From: Patiria pectinifera | Lineage: Eukaryota > Echinodermata > Asteroidea > Valvatida > Asterinidae | DNA length: 64,000 nt | NCBI GenBank assembly: GCA_029964075.1 | Contig: CM057144.1 | Span: 8,455,281 to 8,519,280 of the forward strand | Direction of reading: 5' to 3' | Shown here: piece after piece, positions 1 through 9,744 of the stretch | Layout: each line of letters starts with the position of its first letter | Position numbering within the stretch: the first letter of the stretch is position 1 | The notes under the pieces: model-generated | The model's database searches: none | Seen by the model: the letters and a program-made list of their open reading frames with translations, nothing else | What the model was told of the DNA's origin: nothing | Translations under genes and position numbers: made by a program

Positions 1-117
1 TTATGTTTTAACAGATTTCGAGCTGAGATCCGACGACTCTTTGCTGAATATCAGACAACTGTTTACTGTACGCTGACTAAATACATAAAACAGTCACCGA
101 GTTGTGCTATAAATACA

Positions 118-222
118 CCTATGACGCGTCGCACTTACGACGTGTTTTGTGAAATGGATCGCAGGACGCGTCGCAGCTGCGACGCATCGTAGAGATACGA
201 CGCGTCGCATCACTGTGATGCA
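118..222. repeat. cluster of GACGCGTCGCA words with a 26-bp palindrome
   Basis: Short CpG-rich words of the form CGACGCGTCGCA recur four to five times here in both orientations. Positions 164-189 form a near-perfect palindrome around GCAGCTGC with one mismatching pair. It stands out from the AT-rich surroundings. It may be a fragment of a DNA-transposon subterminal repeat; no ends or duplications were found. Confidence 0.4.
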
Positions 223-1189
223 TCTTAAGTTATGAAGAGTTTGATGAAATCGGGTGCTGGAACCCACTCTCCACATCATGGTCTCTGATAGTGTGGCCTT
301 TCCATGGACCCAATATTCTGTGCTATAGCGGCATACATTAAGTTTTAGCAGACTCTCAGAACATGGAAGTTTGTTCTGATGGCTCAGCATTAGTTTAAAA
401 AAATGAAATTACAGCTGGACTTAAGAGGAAACTTCAAATTCCTGATAGGGGATCAGTATGTACACTGTAATAGTATCAGAATAATGTCAGATGAAAACCT
501 CTATCTTGGAGTACATGTACTTGCCATTGGAGATCCAAAATGCAAATTTAAGTCAGAGTTTTTAGTAGTTCTGATGCCTATTGGGTAGAAAAATACTAAT
601 TATGACAATTTAGTCCAAAAAAATCATGCCATAAAATTCTGAGATGGGTCGGACAAAATTTAACGTGAGTAACCGTAATGTGAGTAACCATGTTTTTTGT
701 GGATTGCAAAAAAATGGAAGATTCCAGAGGATTTGTTTTACTCTTATTATGTGTGCCCCATGGCATGGTCTTTTGTCAATTTAAAAGAAATTGCCACAGG
801 TTGCCTGTTTGAGGACACTTTTTGATCAAAGCATGGTTGGTTTTTATGCATGTCCGAAAATGTAACGTGAGTAACCGATTTTGTGTGTCTTGTTTATCAT
901 ACGTAACACATTTTTCTGGATGTCATCTTTGGTGCTTAGGTACATGTAGGTCTAGGTCTACTCTATCTACCCATGGGGATAACAGATATTAATTACAGCC
1001 CAAGGAAACTCAAAAGTACATCAAAAACGTAATGTAAGTAACTGTGGAAATGCCCAGTAGAGTACAGTACATGTATTCATTTCTGGCATCATAGAGGGCA
1101 AGCCAGAATCACTGGTACATGTGCATGTTGTTGTTAAACAGTACCAGCCTCAGTCCCCCAACAGCCCCAGCCCCCCACAGCCCCAGCCT
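223..1189. other. intronic stretch with recurring GTAACGTGAGTAAC words
   Basis: No exon or complete element is seen. The word GTAACGTGAGTAACC or a close variant occurs near 660-690, 861-880 and 1026-1042, with one of the places holding two adjacent copies. They may be remnants of a minisatellite or of subterminal transposon repeats. A short reading frame at 403-588 has no recognisable motif. Confidence 0.35.
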
Positions 1190-1262
1190 CCCACTGTTTG
1201 ATTTATGGAGGCCAAGTGTCCGGAGAAAAACATATGTCCACGGATGTGCAAGTGCTCTTTTT
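1190..1262. mobile_element. fragment related to the MITE at 35917-36191
   Basis: The sequence GGAGGCCAAGTGTCCGG with nearby bases resembles the interior of the MITE at 35917-36191 around 36073-36100 (GGAGGCCTAAGTGTCAGG). No ends are left, so this is a truncated relic recognised only by that shared block. Confidence 0.35.
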
Positions 1263-1317
1263 TAAGAAATTTTTAAATCCCCCCCCTAAAAATGCTAAAA
1301 CAATAGAAATCTTGTGA

Positions 1318-1450
1318 ATGTAGTAACTTGAGAAATACTTTACTCAGGAACTTGAAATTTGGTTTGTGGGTTGTTCTTGTTAGTCTTAAGAAGCATGTTG
1401 CTTTTAGGGTGACAGTTCAAAGGTCAAGGTCACTATTGCTAAAGGGCAGT
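1318..1450 (+). repeat. AGGTCA-containing interspersed repeat, single unit
   Basis: The block runs from AACTTGAGAAATACTTTACT through GAACTTGAAATTTGG to a run of AGGTCA half-sites. The same block occurs twice in tandem at 5510-5790. The unit is about 140 bp. Confidence 0.6.
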
Positions 1451-2768
1451 TTCACGGGAAAGGTTGCAAAAAAGTCTCACGGGGGGTCAAAAATGAAACT
1501 TATATCCATAAAACATGTTTATTTGTTGAAAGTACATACATAAAGGTACTAGAAAATGATAAAGTCAAGGCTTAAACATTTTTCGTTTCAATTTTAAGGC
1601 ACTTTACCCTTTGCAGACCATAAAATTTGTCAAATAAAGGTAGGTATCATAAACTACTAATTCCACATCTCAAACATGCTTAGAGTTGTTTAAAATGATT
1701 GACAGTCACCACAGCAGTCATGTCTTGAATATTAATGCACTCTAGGCTATGAAAAATACCACGTTGTTTCATATACTGACAAAAAAAAATTCAATTTTAT
1801 AGCTCTCTTTTCCTTGAAACACAAACTTTCATTTCTGTTTTACAGAAAACCATGTAGCCTGCTGATTATTTGCACTTTTGTCCAAGGGCTGTATACGTGT
1901 ACATGGTAGAACAATTTATAGTGTGCTGCGTTATAGAGTTACCGTGGTCTTTATAATTGCTATGAAAAGGGTTTACTTTGTTCAGGAAAGGACAACAATT
2001 TTAACAATTACTACATTCAGTCAAGTTTGATCTTATGAAGCAACATTACAAGAAATATAACCATGAAACTAGAGTTGGGAGGCTATACATGTGTGAGGCA
2101 GATCAGTTTGTACCTTGTTATTGCTCCACCTAACTAAATTTACGTTCAGGAAAGGACAAACTATTTAACAATGCTTAGCATACCGGTACTGGTAGCCCCG
2201 TGCATTTCCTGCATGACAATAAAGTTAGTCTGAAGTAATGTCTATTCAAATGATTCTAATTATTGCTGGTGAAAACATAACTTTATTGAGACACTGATAA
2301 ACATGTACATGTTTGGGGTTTGGTTGATGGAATAATGGAATACACATGATGTTGGTGATGTTGGTCGTACAGCGACTTTATTCTAACAATCAAAACTACC
2401 GTAATTACAAGAGAAAATTCGGAGACATGTGTCTCGTTTGATGGTTGAAAGAAGAGTGAGCGAAGAAAGTAATAAAGGAGAGTGAGTGAAGAATCTAATA
2501 AGTAAGGTGGGGCTGACTATCCAATTTAAAAGCAATAAAAACTAGAGACCAAAGGAATGTACTATGGACTTTGTGGCCAGGTGATAAAATGTGGTAAGAG
2601 GGACAAAGTAATAAAAGTGGGGCTTGGCTCAGTAACAGTAATCAATCAATTAGGGAGATTGATACCATAGGGTCATAACTTTTACCCACCACTGGACTGT
2701 TGCTGGGGGCAATGTACGAGGGGTTAAAAGTTCACAAATTAAGCTATAATTATATGGAAGAAAACGCT

Positions 2769-2795
2769 ACACATGTACATGTACATGTACATGTC
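2769..2795. repeat. ACATGT microsatellite
   Basis: About four and a half units of ACATGT, itself a palindromic word, lie in tandem here. The GTACATGTAC word is common elsewhere in the window. Confidence 0.8.
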
Positions 2796-2919
2796 CCACA
2801 AAGAAATGCCTAGATAATTAAACTGTACTATCCAGTGAAAAAAAAAATTCAGTCAGCATGGTGCTTTTTACAAAATGGGATCTAAGGAATACCGGTAGGC
2901 ACATTAAGCCCAAAACAGT

Positions 2920-3262
2920 TTAACCCTAACTCCCTAGGCCTTTTTGCTAGGATGTAGCCTCAATCCTGCAAAATCCTCCAATTGGCCTCATGGAAAAATA
3001 GCATATAGCCTCAATCCTGCAAATTCCTCCGTTATTTCTTGAATATGGTCCATGGAGGGATGACCACTGCCTGAATCCTGCAAAATGTCTGTCAATAGGC
3101 TGAGGCAGAGGCAGTGACATCCTGGAGCAGTGCGGGATGTCAAGTATAATAATCAGGGACTAAATGTATGGCGGCTGCATAAACAACACAAGGTCCGTCA
3201 ATCCTGCAAATTCCTCCAATTTGCAAAAAGGATTTTGGAGGATTCAGGGCGGTTAGGGTTAA
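2920..3262. mobile_element. TTAA-flanked MITE with CCCTAAC ends, copy 1
   Basis: The element is bounded by TTAA on both sides. Its left end begins CCCTAACTCCCTAGG and its right end finishes GGCGGTTAGGG, giving CCCTAAC inverted ends. A TTAA target and short inverted ends are typical of piggyBac-type elements. The interior repeats the phrase TCAATCCTGCAAA(AT)TCCTCC several times. A second copy at 5954-6369 shares the whole length but carries about 70 bp more inside, so this one is an internal-deletion variant. No coding capacity. Confidence 0.8.
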
Positions 3263-4538
3263 AGAATTTGTACACACGTACAGTGCATGTATGCACGGAG
3301 GAAGGTTCTTGTGTATCTGTACTTGTTCCTTGTTACCGTAAATGTTTCAAACATGTTCAGGAAAGGGCACACATTTTAACAAGGATCAACATACAAGTTG
3401 TGCATGATTAGTGCATGATAAGCTTGACTGTACCATTTTTCATAGCAATTAAACTAATGAAATGGCTGCACACAGAAAGAATTGTTAAAACAGTGCAGTA
3501 CAATGTATAACAGATGTTGTTAAACTTGTTTAAAAAAAAGAGTCCTATCCCGAACACTTGAATACACAGAAACTAGACTAAAACAGTAAATTTTGATTAC
3601 ATTTACTCAAACTCATGTATGTATTTTGTGGAAGGGATGGTTTGAAACTGTAAATTAGCCAATTTCTGACAAATATTGGATTTAAGTGTGACTTGTAAAG
3701 ATAAATGTATATGCATATGTTTACTCATATTGTGTGTAAACATGAGTGAGTAAATGACCTGTAAGAACAAAACATTAACACTTTCTCGCCATTTAGTTGG
3801 TTTTAATTTTAGAACATAAACATTACAGACAATATAAGCAGAAACTTCATCAAATTTCTGCAACCATGGTTTTGCCAAGTACTCTGTTAAACTATATGTT
3901 CAGGAGAGGACAATGCAGTTTAACGACAATGTCATGACAGCAAGCAAGGTTTGAGTCTGATTCTTGTTGTAGTCCGTTAAATCTAGTAAGTACACCCCTA
4001 GGTACATGTTTATGTTAAACAAGTTTTATCTCTGACTTCCTGTAAAAAAAAGGGGGGCCATGTTCAGGAGAGGACATTTTTAACAAACATTTGCATGGCA
4101 TATGCGACTGCTGCTGTATCAAATTTACTTGTGATTATCCAATTCCCATCTTTTTATACTTGATTACTGGAGTGTGTAGCATCATGTTGACAGGCAATAA
4201 GTTGTGCATTCTTTCTTTTAATTCTGGAAAAAAATACCATGTTCAGGAAAGGACATTTTGAAAAAATATTTAACAAACACATCAATGTCTCACTCAAAAC
4301 GGCATTACAAAAGAACGAGTTGGCCAATCCTAATGAAATTTGGTGTACATATTTTTGGGACATACAATGTACTTCAATGTCCTTGCAAGTCTGGGTGGTT
4401 CCCATGGCATTTATTTTTAATTCTTATCAATTGCAGTTTCTAGAAAATGTGAATGAGACTCCAAATCTTGTGCTTTAGCACCCATGTGAGCTTATAATTT
4501 GAAAACCGTAATGCGTAGAGACTGCTACAACATGACGG

Positions 4539-5372
4539 CAGTGGCGTAGCCAGGAATTTTTCAGTGGGGGCGCTGGGGGCTGGAACATTTCATGGGGGGT
4601 GTCAAGCAGGGGCGTCAAGCAGGGGCGTCAATCGCTTCTCAAAAGTGGGGGGGGACATACCTTGATCATAACTGATGCAAGCGCAAAGCGCGAAGCCCTT
4701 ACGACGTGGGGTTCGGGGCCCGCTTAAGGGCCCCGAAAAAAATTGGATTTTCGATGCTCTGTGGTGTGATTTGAAGCAATTTCTTACGACTTTCCTTCAT
4801 GCTTTACCTAATATTTTCTTGGCAAAAGATAATAATTTGAACATTGTTTTCGAGGTTGGAGACATTGAATCAGCTATCGGTATTCTGAGCTATTGGCTCG
4901 GGGTTCGGGGCCCGCTTAAGGGACCTGAAAAAAATTGGATTTTCGATGCTCTGTGGTGTGATCTGAGGCAATTTCTTACCACTTTAACCAATAATTATCT
5001 TAGCACAAAAGATAATAATTTAAACATAATTTTCGAGGTTTTCTCAGCTAAAGAAAATTTTGTGAACATTGTTTTCGAGGTTGGAGTAATTGAATCAGCT
5101 ACCAGAATTCTGAGCTATAGGCGTGGGGTTCGAAAATTTTTGGATTCTAAATGCTCTGTGGTGCTATCTGAGGCAATTTCTGACCACTTTAACCAATATT
5201 TTCTAAGCAAAAGATACATTGTAGTACATAATAGGGCCCATGGCGTCATGTAGATCAATGATATTTTTTTAGAAACTCAAAATCTCAGTGGGGGTGCGAC
5301 TGGGGGGGCGACAAGGTTTCATGGGGGGGCAGTCGCCCCCCCCCCCACGCCCCCCCGGTGGCTACGCCACTG
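4539..5372. mobile_element. non-autonomous hAT element with 8-bp target duplication
   Basis: The ends are CAGTGGCGTAGCCAGG on the left and the complement GGTGGCTACGCCACTG on the right, and CATGACGG flanks both sides at 4531-4538 and 5373-5380. An 8-bp duplication with CAG...CTG ends is the hAT signature. The 834-bp interior contains two to three direct repeats around 4740-4800, 4920-4985 and 5130-5200, each with GATGCTCTGTGGTGTGAT. No transposase is encoded; the open frame at 4675-5253 is a reading of these repeats. Confidence 0.9.
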
Positions 5373-5509
5373 CATGACGGTCCTTGTGAGACAAAAACCA
5401 GCAAATTCCAACAAAGTCTTCCTATGAAATCAAGCATCGATTTCCCATTTTTTATTTTGCAACCTTTCCCGTGAAACTGCCCTAAAAACAATAGAAATCT
5501 TGGCAACGC

Positions 5510-5792
5510 GATAACTTCAGAAATAGGCCTACTTTACTTAAGAACTTGAAATTTGGTTTGTGGGTTGTTCTTGTTAGTCTTAAGAAGCATGTTGCTTTGG
5601 GGGAGACAGGTCAAAGGTCAAGGTCACTATTGCTAAAATAATAAAAATCTTGTCAACGCGATAACTTGAAAAAAATGCTTTACTTGGGAACTTGAAATTT
5701 GGTTTTGTGGGCTGTTCTTGGTAGTCTTAATAAGCCTTTCGCTTTTGGGGCTGACAGGTCAAAGGTCAAGATCACTATTGCTAAAACAATAG
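5510..5792 (+). repeat. two tandem AGGTCA-containing units
   Basis: Two units of about 140 bp, each starting with a GCGATAACTT-type phrase and ending in AGGTCAAAGGTCAAGGTCAC or a close variant, lie head to tail. They match the unit at 1318-1450. Confidence 0.65.
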
Positions 5793-5953
5793 AAAATATC
5801 TTCCATTTTGGTTAGGGACACTGACTTAATAACAAACTGCTAGCATGCCAGGGGATATTGTGCAAGTCTTACTTGCAGTATTGACCTCTGACCTGGGTAC
5901 CAGCCATATAGGATTGTTCAAATATGGCAACCTCGTAGGGCCTCCGTCTTGCA

Positions 5954-6369
5954 TTAACCCTAACTCCCTAGGCCTTTTTGCTAGGATGTAGCCTCAATCC
6001 TGCAAAATCCTCCAATTGTCCTCATGGAAAAATAGCATATAGCCTCAATCCTGCAAATTCCTCCGTTATTTCTTGAATATGGTCCATGGAGGGATGACCA
6101 CTGCCTGAATCCTGCAAAATCCTCCGGCTATGTCTGTCAATGGGCTGAGGCAGAGGCAGTGACATCCTGGAGCAGTGCGGAAAATGTCAAGTATAATCAA
6201 GGACTAAATTTATGCACGGCTGAGCATAAACAACACAAGGTCCGGCCCAAGACCTTGACACAGTGCGTACTCCGAAATCAGCAACGCACTTTTGCCATGT
6301 AACCTCAATCCTGCAAATTCCTCCAATTTGCGAAAAGGATTTTGGAGGATTCAGGGCGGTTAGGGTTAA
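5954..6369. mobile_element. TTAA-flanked MITE with CCCTAAC ends, copy 2
   Basis: This is a longer copy of the element at 2920-3262, with the same TTAA borders, CCCTAAC inverted ends and internal ATCCTGCAAA repeats. The two copies are in the same orientation and very similar outside the indels, so the family was active relatively recently. The non-autonomous piggyBac-type assignment rests on the TTAA target only. Confidence 0.8.
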
Positions 6370-6439
6370 ATCATTCAAATAACATCACATTTAGATTCGT
6401 TGACACCAAATCCCCTCCAAAGTTGTATTACTAATGACT

Positions 6440-7400
6440 CCAGCTAGTTTAGTTTTTACCCCTCAGCCGAGAGGCTCGAGGGGTATTGTTATCACCTACG
6501 TCGTCCGTCCGTCTGGCAGTTACAGCCCGATAGTCCGAAGGTTCGATAGTCGGAAGGTTCTTTAGTCCGAAGGGTCATTAGTCCAAAGGTTTGTTAGTCC
6601 GAAGGTTCAATAGTCCGAAGGTTCGATAATCCGAAGGTTCGATAGTCCAAAGGGCCCATTAGTCCGTAAATAGAATAAGGTTAATTAATTCGAAGGTTGG
6701 ATAGTCTGAATAGATGATAAGGTTCGATAGTCCGATTAGATGATAAGGTTCGATAGTCCGAATGTACTGTAGGGTTCGATTGTCCGAATTGACAATAAGG
6801 TTCAATAGTCCGAATTGAGAATAAGTTTCGATAGTCCGAATGGGCAATACGATTCATCAGTATGACACTTCGGACTATCGGACCTTAATTGTCGATTCGG
6901 ACTGTCAGACCGTATTGTCGATTCGGACTATCGAACCTTATTGTCAATTGGGAATAATGAACCTTCGGACTAATGAACCTTATTTTTGTTTAGGACTATT
7001 GAACCTTCGGACTTATTAACCTTATTCTAAAGTCAGACTTTCGAACCTTCGGATAAATGAACCTTCGGACTAATGAACCTTCGGATTAATGAACCTTCGG
7101 ATTAATGAACCTTCTTCGGACTATTGCAGCAAATGTACGGATTAACAAACCTTATTTCATTTTTGGACTAACGTGCCCCCTCTTATGGAAATTTTGTGAT
7201 TCGGACTATCCAACCTTTGGACTAAAGAACCTTTGGACTATCGGACCTTCGGACTATCGGGCAGCCCCCATTCTGGCTGGGATGTCTGTAGGGCCGTATG
7301 TCTGTCCGTCAGGGCAGCTTAGTTTCCGGATGATAACTTGAGTTAGAAATGTTACTTACACTACATGTGGCTAAAAGATTGCAGGTAAGCATCAACCACT
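6440..7400 (+). repeat. older interspersed repeat split by the inverted minisatellite
   Basis: The text CCCCTCAGCCGAGAGG followed by GTCCGTCCGTCTG (6465-6515) and GTCTGTCCGTCAGGGCAG with AGTTTCCGGATGATAACT (7295-7340) reads as one older repeat interrupted between about 6520 and 7265. The type is well known as an invertebrate interspersed sequence. The exact junctions are not certain. Confidence 0.45.
6525..7262. repeat. inverted minisatellite of GGTTCGATAGTCCGAA units
   Basis: Roughly 16-bp units (GGTTCGATAGTCCGAA with AATAAGG spacers) run forward from 6525 to about 6865 and then in reverse complement to 7262. The outer ends, GCCCGATAGTCCGAAGG and its complement, are inverted copies. The whole 738 bp could fold into one long imperfect hairpin. 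This suggests a foldback-type DNA element rather than a slipped microsatellite. No clear target duplication was found. Confidence 0.7.
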
Positions 7401-7599
7401 GATGAATTACTTTGACATGTTTGAGGGCCTTTACTGATGGCAGAAATTATACAGCTCAATTGCTTTTTACTGTAAAGTTCATGGGAAAATAAATATTTTA
7501 TAAATATTTAACTATTATTTAATTTTTAAAGTTTTTTTTAAAATATTATCACTAAAGTTGAATGCAAATCTTTTTCTTTCTCCTCTGTGTCACTGTTAG

Positions 7600-7698
7600 A
7601 TGGGGGGTTTGACTACCTACCCGTTGCAGTCAACTTGTGTGCGGAGATCATCAAACTCCTGGTTTGCTGTATGCTTTCACTGAATACCATCACAAAAG
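7600..7698 (+). CDS. SLC35A5: SLC35A5-like nucleotide-sugar transporter, internal exon
   Basis: This 99-bp exon has a polypyrimidine tract and TTAG acceptor before it and a G|GTATAC donor after it. Two bases complete a codon, 32 codons follow, and one base is left over. The peptide contains FDYLPVAVNLCAEIIKLLV, which strongly resembles the DYLPTTVNVCSELVKLV segment that I recall from vertebrate SLC35A5. Family members are multi-pass Golgi-type membrane proteins that carry nucleotide sugars, and SLC35A5 is described as a probable UDP-sugar transporter. This segment would be an early membrane helix. The leftover G joins the first two bases of the next exon to give GAG (Glu), which supports the pairing. 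The exon before it, encoding the N-terminus, was not found in the first 7.6 kb and probably lies upstream. The A5 assignment rests on remembered similarity; another SLC35A member is the alternative. Confidence 0.75.
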
Positions 7699-9740
7699 GT
7701 ATACAAATGAGTAATGATTAAATTGGAATGATAACTAGGGAATTAGTCCAATGTGCATTATACATACCTGGCAACCTTTCCAAATTTAGCAGAATCATTA
7801 CAAAAATACAAGCTGTCTTCAAGATACCGTGATTTTCTGAAAAAAAAAAAAAAACTTATAAGCCGTGTCCGAAATATCTGCTACGGCTTGAAATTGCACA
7901 CAAGTCAATGGGAGATGACTGTAGAGCTTAAAAACTTATTGAAAGGGTAAGACGGATAACAATCAAAAGAATCAATTTTTCCCATTAATTAATTCATCAT
8001 GTAACATTGTGCCATGTGACATCATACAGAGGTGCTGGACGATAGGTCGAAAATATCGCGGTGATACGATATTCGTTGTAAAAAAAATCAGCCTAGAATC
8101 GCAAAAGTTTTGAAAAATAGCGAGATATTGGTGAATTGCTTTTAAATCAACAATTTTTTTCTAAACCCGCACTATTCTTTAAAAACATTGGCGATACTTT
8201 CGTGTTTCCTCACAACTTCACTGATGTCATAACTTCACAACTTCAGCAAAATGTTCACCTCATTTTGGAGCAATACATACGTAAATCAAAACATACGTAA
8301 AACAAAAGCAAACGCTGCAGCTGCCGGGCCCCGTCGTACATGGCTGGCAGCCGGCTGGGCCACGTCGTCCGCCGATGTCAGCTGCACCATACCAGCACCG
8401 GTGCACGACCACCAGCCAATAGCGTATCTTCTTAGCTACCACTACCAGACTACTGCGCAGATCTGTTTCGTGTGTGCCCGTGCGTGAAGAGGGAATTGCA
8501 TACACAATTGGTGCATGCGCACTAGTTTCCCCCATTTTTCAGGGGGAAAAATTAGCAGATTCCCTAGACGTTGTTCTGACGGGTTTGTGGGTGATATTGG
8601 TTGGTCGTGATAGGGACATTGTCAATCAGTGAACCTTATCAGTTTTAATTGGCACCGTGATGATGTTTTCTAACTTCAGCACTGCGTTTTTTTATACCAC
8701 TAGCACACAATTGTTTGTGTTTTCACGCGCTGCATGAGGGGGCTAAAAGCGGACAATGGGCATTTGCGGTTCTGGGGCTATCAGAGGGATTCTTTATGAT
8801 GGCTCTCGTGCCGCCCGAACGAACTAGGCAGACAATAGGCATTTTCGGACCCCATAGGCCAAGTGTTCTCATTATTAAAAACAAAAGAAATGATGTCATG
8901 ATGATAAACTCAAGCTTATTCAAATAACCATATTTTCTTTTGATTATTTAAAAATTCTTATTTCCATGTAGGCCTTATGCTCAAAGCATTATACGGTATG
9001 CTCAAAGGATTCACCTTTGAGAAAAGTCTCCCTTAGGACTGAAAATATCCAGTCAGTTTGCTTAAATCACATGCATGTACAATGACTTCCCAACAGAAAA
9101 GCAAAAAACAAAAATTTATTCTGGGATCATAGGCATCAATACATTACCCTAAAGAAAACAATAACGATGCCAATGAATGTTCCGTGTGACCCAGGTAAGT
9201 TGATGTTAATAGAGTGGTGTTATGTCATGGAAACAGTCATGGTTGCGGGGCATTTGTGTTTTTTGATTTTGTGACTTCATTCCTTATACATCACAGTATC
9301 ATGGAGAACATGATTTAACTTTTGGAAGGCAAATCCATTACAATTTCAACAAGAGCATGTGACCTATGCAATAGCTACATAAATGATCTATGATGCATGT
9401 CAGCGAGTGCACGAAAAATGCTTGTTGCTTAAGACGAGGTTTTGGATAATACAATCAATATGTTGAGGGCGCTGACTGAGCTGCTGCCACTATAAACTGC
9501 TCCGCTAAATGTTTGCGATTTCTCATCCTTTTGCGGTCTGATTATGATCAAACATTGATCAAGACCTTCTTGAGATTTGCTGACTCCGTTGACTTTGTTT
9601 ACCTGGCAATCTGATCTCTGGAACTTGTGTATTTTCATCATGATTTTGCCTGCAGCAACTTGGATTCTGATTAACTGGTATGTGTATATGCCTCACTGGA
9701 CTTTGGTGTTCAGCCCCGCATTCAAATGCAAATGACATCT
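7699..9740. other. first part of the 22-kb intron, mostly unassigned
   Basis: No exon is seen. At 8029 a CAGAGGTGCTGGACGATA-type start resembles a hAT terminus, but no matching right end was found. The segment 9430-9740 may be the 5' untranslated part of the LINE that follows, since it runs into it without a visible junction. Confidence 0.4.
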
Positions 9741-9744
9741 CCAA

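Larger units (their letters stand above)
1560..4500 (+). repeat. eroded tandem array with a period near 170 bp
   Basis: The motif TTCAGGAAAGGACA (or GAGAGGACA), followed within 10-20 bases by TTTAACAA, occurs at 1981, 2145, 3356, 3899, 4063 and 4242. The spacings are 164, 1211, 543, 164 and 179. After subtracting the 343-bp MITE at 2920-3262, 1211 becomes about five units, and 543 is about three. Between the motifs the units have diverged beyond easy alignment. No exon is seen. Confidence 0.5.

Noticed and set aside
403-588. Small host exon upstream of the first recognised exon
   Set aside because: No match to the N-terminal SLC35A5 sequence, and no convincing acceptor and donor in the right phase.
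4675-5253. A 192-codon protein gene
   Set aside because: It reads through direct repeats inside a hAT MITE and has no known domain.
6525-7262. CRISPR-like regular array
   Set aside because: Units are 16 bp with AT-rich, non-unique spacers, the array reverses orientation half-way, and the setting is an animal intron.
8029-8180. Complete hAT element starting CAGAGGTGCTGG
   Set aside because: No inverted right end or 8-bp duplication was found downstream.
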